Assembly: GCA_964371865.1 (NCBI GenBank)
Contig: CAYJOR010000062.1
Location: 1 to 14,969, forward strand
DNA from: CAYJAZ01 sp964371865
GTDB taxonomy: Bacteria > Desulfobacterota > Desulfovibrionia > Desulfovibrionales > Desulfovibrionaceae
Direction of reading: 5' to 3'
DNA length: 14,969 bases
The notes beneath the pieces are model-generated. The model was not told where the DNA came from, ran no database searches, and saw only the letters and a program-made list of their open reading frames with translations. Positions 13,703-14,969 of this stretch are shown here, piece after piece. The translations under genes were made by a program, and so were the position numbers. Each line of letters opens with the position of its first letter. The first letter of the stretch is position 1.

Positions 13703-14281
13703 TTACTCAGCGTCTTCTTTCGCTGCAAGACCTTGTGGATCTAAGCAAGAAATAAGAGCGTAGTTAGATTTGTAAACAACGCGTGCGCCTTCAGGAAGAA
13801 CTACGTTGTCAGCACGGATTGTTTTGTTAAGATCAAGTTCAGAAATGTCGATTTTGATTTTAGCAGGCATATCTTGTGGTTTAGCAGAAATACGCATTTC
13901 TTCACGGTAAGTTTCTAATTTACCACCGGCTTTAGCACCGCGTGAAACACCTACAAATTCAACAGGAACTGTGATTTGTACTTCTTTATCTAAATCAACA
14001 CCGTAGAAGTCGATGTGAGTGATGTGTAATTTTGTTGGGTGGTATTGAACGTCCCAAACGATTACTGGGTATTCTTTACCTTCAACTTCTAAGTTGAAAA
14101 CTGTTGTACGGCGAACGTTATTATATACTTTAGCAAGTGGGTTTTTTTCCATTTGTAAAGCGATGTTTTCGCCATTTTGTCCGTAGAACACACCCGGAAC
14201 TAATTGAGCTGCACGTAAACGACGGTTAGCGCCTTTACCAAAGCCTTCACGCTTTTGAGCGTTTAATGATAACATAGTCAT
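13703..14281 (-). CDS. rplY: 50S ribosomal protein bL25, long CTC form
   Basis: bL25 binds 5S rRNA in the large subunit; the long form (CTC, general-stress type) adds a C-terminal beta domain. The 192-residue product has the L25 RNA-binding N-terminal domain (GKGANRRLRAAQLVPGVFYG at 16-34, WDVQYHPTKLHITHIDFY at 76-93) and the CTC domain (about 97-182, with VPVEFVGVSRGAKAGG and KIDISELDLNKTI), then a short acidic tail. The start at 14281 is chosen for AAGGAG 8 nt upstream and because MTMLSLNAQKREGFG is the family N-terminus; Met3 is also possible, while an upstream in-frame extension to 14410 would run across the leader and promoter. It lies downstream of prs, a common bacterial pairing. Confidence 0.96.
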   Translation of the reverse strand: MTMLSLNAQKREGFGKGANRRLRAAQLVPGVFYGQNGENIALQMEKNPLAKVYNNVRRTTVFNLEVEGKEYPVIVWDVQYHPTKLHITHIDFYGVDLDKEVQITVPVEFVGVSRGAKAGGKLETYREEMRISAKPQDMPAKIKIDISELDLNKTIRADNVVLPEGARVVYKSNYALISCLDPQGLAAKEDAE

Positions 14282-14289
14282 AATCTGGT

Positions 14290-14295
14290 CTCCTT
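14290..14295 (-). promoter_or_regulatory. Shine-Dalgarno deciding the rplY start
   Basis: AAGGAG on the minus strand, 8 nt before ATG 14281. It excludes the longer in-frame reading. Confidence 0.75.
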
Positions 14296-14312
14296 TTTGA
14301 TAAGCCGTTTCG

Positions 14313-14335
14313 ATGCCAGTAATCGGACTCGGCAT
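14313..14335 (-). promoter_or_regulatory. Hairpin in the rplY leader
   Basis: ATGCC-AGT (14313-14320) pairs with ACT-c-GGCAT (14327-14335): 8 bp with one bulged base around a 6-nt loop. It would lie at the 5' end of the transcript from the candidate promoter at 14339-14367. On the minus strand GCCG in the stem could instead pair with CGGC closer to the Shine-Dalgarno, giving a possible alternative fold. Confidence 0.4.
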
Positions 14336-14338
14336 GAA

Positions 14339-14367
14339 TATATAGGGACAGTAAGTAAAATTTCCAA
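14339..14367 (-). promoter_or_regulatory. Candidate sigma-70 promoter for rplY
   Basis: TTGGAA (14362-14367) and TATATA (14339-14344) with a 17-bp spacer, each matching the consensus at 4 of 6. A second option further upstream is TTGTCA with TTTATA at an 18-bp spacing. Either would give rplY expression independent of prs. Confidence 0.4.
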
Positions 14368-14453
14368 CAAGTTTATAAATTAGGATATGTTGTTTTTTGA
14401 CAAGGAACAAAAATGATTTTGACGCTGTAAAAAAACAAAAGGACTAATTTATT

Positions 14454-14969
14454 TTAGCCGAATAATGCGCTTACTGATGCACCTCTGTGGATATTGTGAA
14501 TGGTTGTAGCAAGTGTTGGAGCTATTGAAACTCTTTTGATTTTTGAGCAAGCCGCAGCTTCAGCGCTTAATGGAAGAGTATCAGTTACAACTACTTGAGA
14601 GAAAACTGAATTGTTGATTCTTTCAATAGCAGGCCCTGAAAATACTGGGTGAGTTGCACATGCACGAACTTCTTTTGCACCATTCTTCAAAAGAACTTCT
14701 GCACCAGCACACATTGTGCCGGCTGTGTCAATCATATCGTCAATAAGAACTGCAACTTTGCCTTCAACATCACCGATAACATGAGTTGCTGCTGCTTGGT
14801 TAGGTCTATCACGACGTTTATCAATAATAGCCATTGGAGAATCAAGAAGTTTTGCAAACGCACGAGTTCTTTCAACGCCACCAGCATCAGGAGATACCAT
14901 AACAATATCTTCACGATTAAGGTCTTTTAGGCTATCCATAAGAACTTGAGTTGCAAAAAGGTTATCAAC
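14454..14969 (-). CDS. prs: Ribose-phosphate pyrophosphokinase (PRPP synthetase), C-terminal part
   Basis: Prs makes PRPP from ribose 5-phosphate and ATP, feeding purine, pyrimidine, His, Trp and NAD synthesis. The 5' end of the gene is beyond the window edge; the reading frame is open to base 14969, where it begins VDNLFATQVL. Visible family features are VSPDAGGVERTRAFAKLL, the AIIDKRRDRPN flexible-loop region, HVIGDVEGK, the PRPP-binding loop VLIDDMIDTAGTM, ATHPVFSGPA, and VVVTDTLPLS near the C-terminus. The C-terminus ends in SVSALFG, close to that of other Prs proteins, so the 3' end is intact. No strong terminator follows, so some read-through into rplY is likely. Confidence 0.97.
   Translation of the reverse strand, partial: VDNLFATQVLMDSLKDLNREDIVMVSPDAGGVERTRAFAKLLDSPMAIIDKRRDRPNQAAATHVIGDVEGKVAVLIDDMIDTAGTMCAGAEVLLKNGAKEVRACATHPVFSGPAIERINNSVFSQVVVTDTLPLSAEAAACSKIKRVSIAPTLATTIHNIHRGASVSALFG

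Noticed and set aside
14282..14410. 43-residue N-terminal extension of L25
   Set aside because: It would run across the leader hairpin and candidate promoter. AAGGAG and the family N-terminus fix the start at 14281.

Overview
This is a compact, AT-rich (roughly one-third G+C by eye) bacterial chromosomal segment made almost entirely of housekeeping genes. KDO-8-phosphate synthase (kdsA) implies a Gram-negative cell with lipopolysaccharide. DksA-type Zn-finger protein, two-subunit glycyl-tRNA synthetase (glyQ/glyS), prs next to rplY, and a ComF-like PRTase fit a proteobacterium. The gene set and protein flavour recall low-GC Desulfovibrionaceae, but that assignment is inference, not a database result. 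No prophage, CRISPR array, rRNA or tRNA gene was seen.

Layout. (1) 1-342, plus strand: the 3' part of rnhA (RNase HI), interrupted by an in-frame TAG directly after the last catalytic Asp. It converges on gcvH, with a perfect 16-bp-stem terminator between them. (2) 454-5411, minus strand, in transcription order: a 4-oxalocrotonate tautomerase-like protein, a membrane-anchored alpha/beta hydrolase with a multi-TM C-terminus, kdsA, an AI-2E/PerM-family permease and gcvH. The 387-bp gap between kdsA and the permease holds a MITE-like element (2199-2417) with 19-bp terminal inverted repeats and flanking TA. (3) 5723-11157, plus strand: glyQ, glyS, a DHH-family phosphoesterase, a rhomboid protease and dgkA, closely spaced and probably one operon. 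(4) 11189-14969, minus strand, in transcription order: prs (5' end outside the window), rplY, a HAD phosphatase, dksA, an Isf-like iron-sulfur flavoprotein and comF. The last three form a tight run.

How they work together. The window combines translation (glyQS, rplY), nucleotide and RNA metabolism (prs, rnhA, DHH phosphoesterase), envelope biogenesis and lipid recycling (kdsA, dgkA, rhomboid, permease), one-carbon/lipoyl metabolism (gcvH) and stress-type transcription control (dksA).

I found no obviously new multi-gene system. The points most worth a second look are the amber codon in rnhA and the MITE-like element, which may have inserted into the kdsA terminator hairpin. Lower-ranked points are leader hairpins upstream of rplY, glyQ and the permease gene, and non-canonical active-site residues in the DHH protein and the tautomerase. 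Of the 16 genes other than rnhA whose stop codon is in the window, 12 end in TAA, 4 in TAG and none in TGA.
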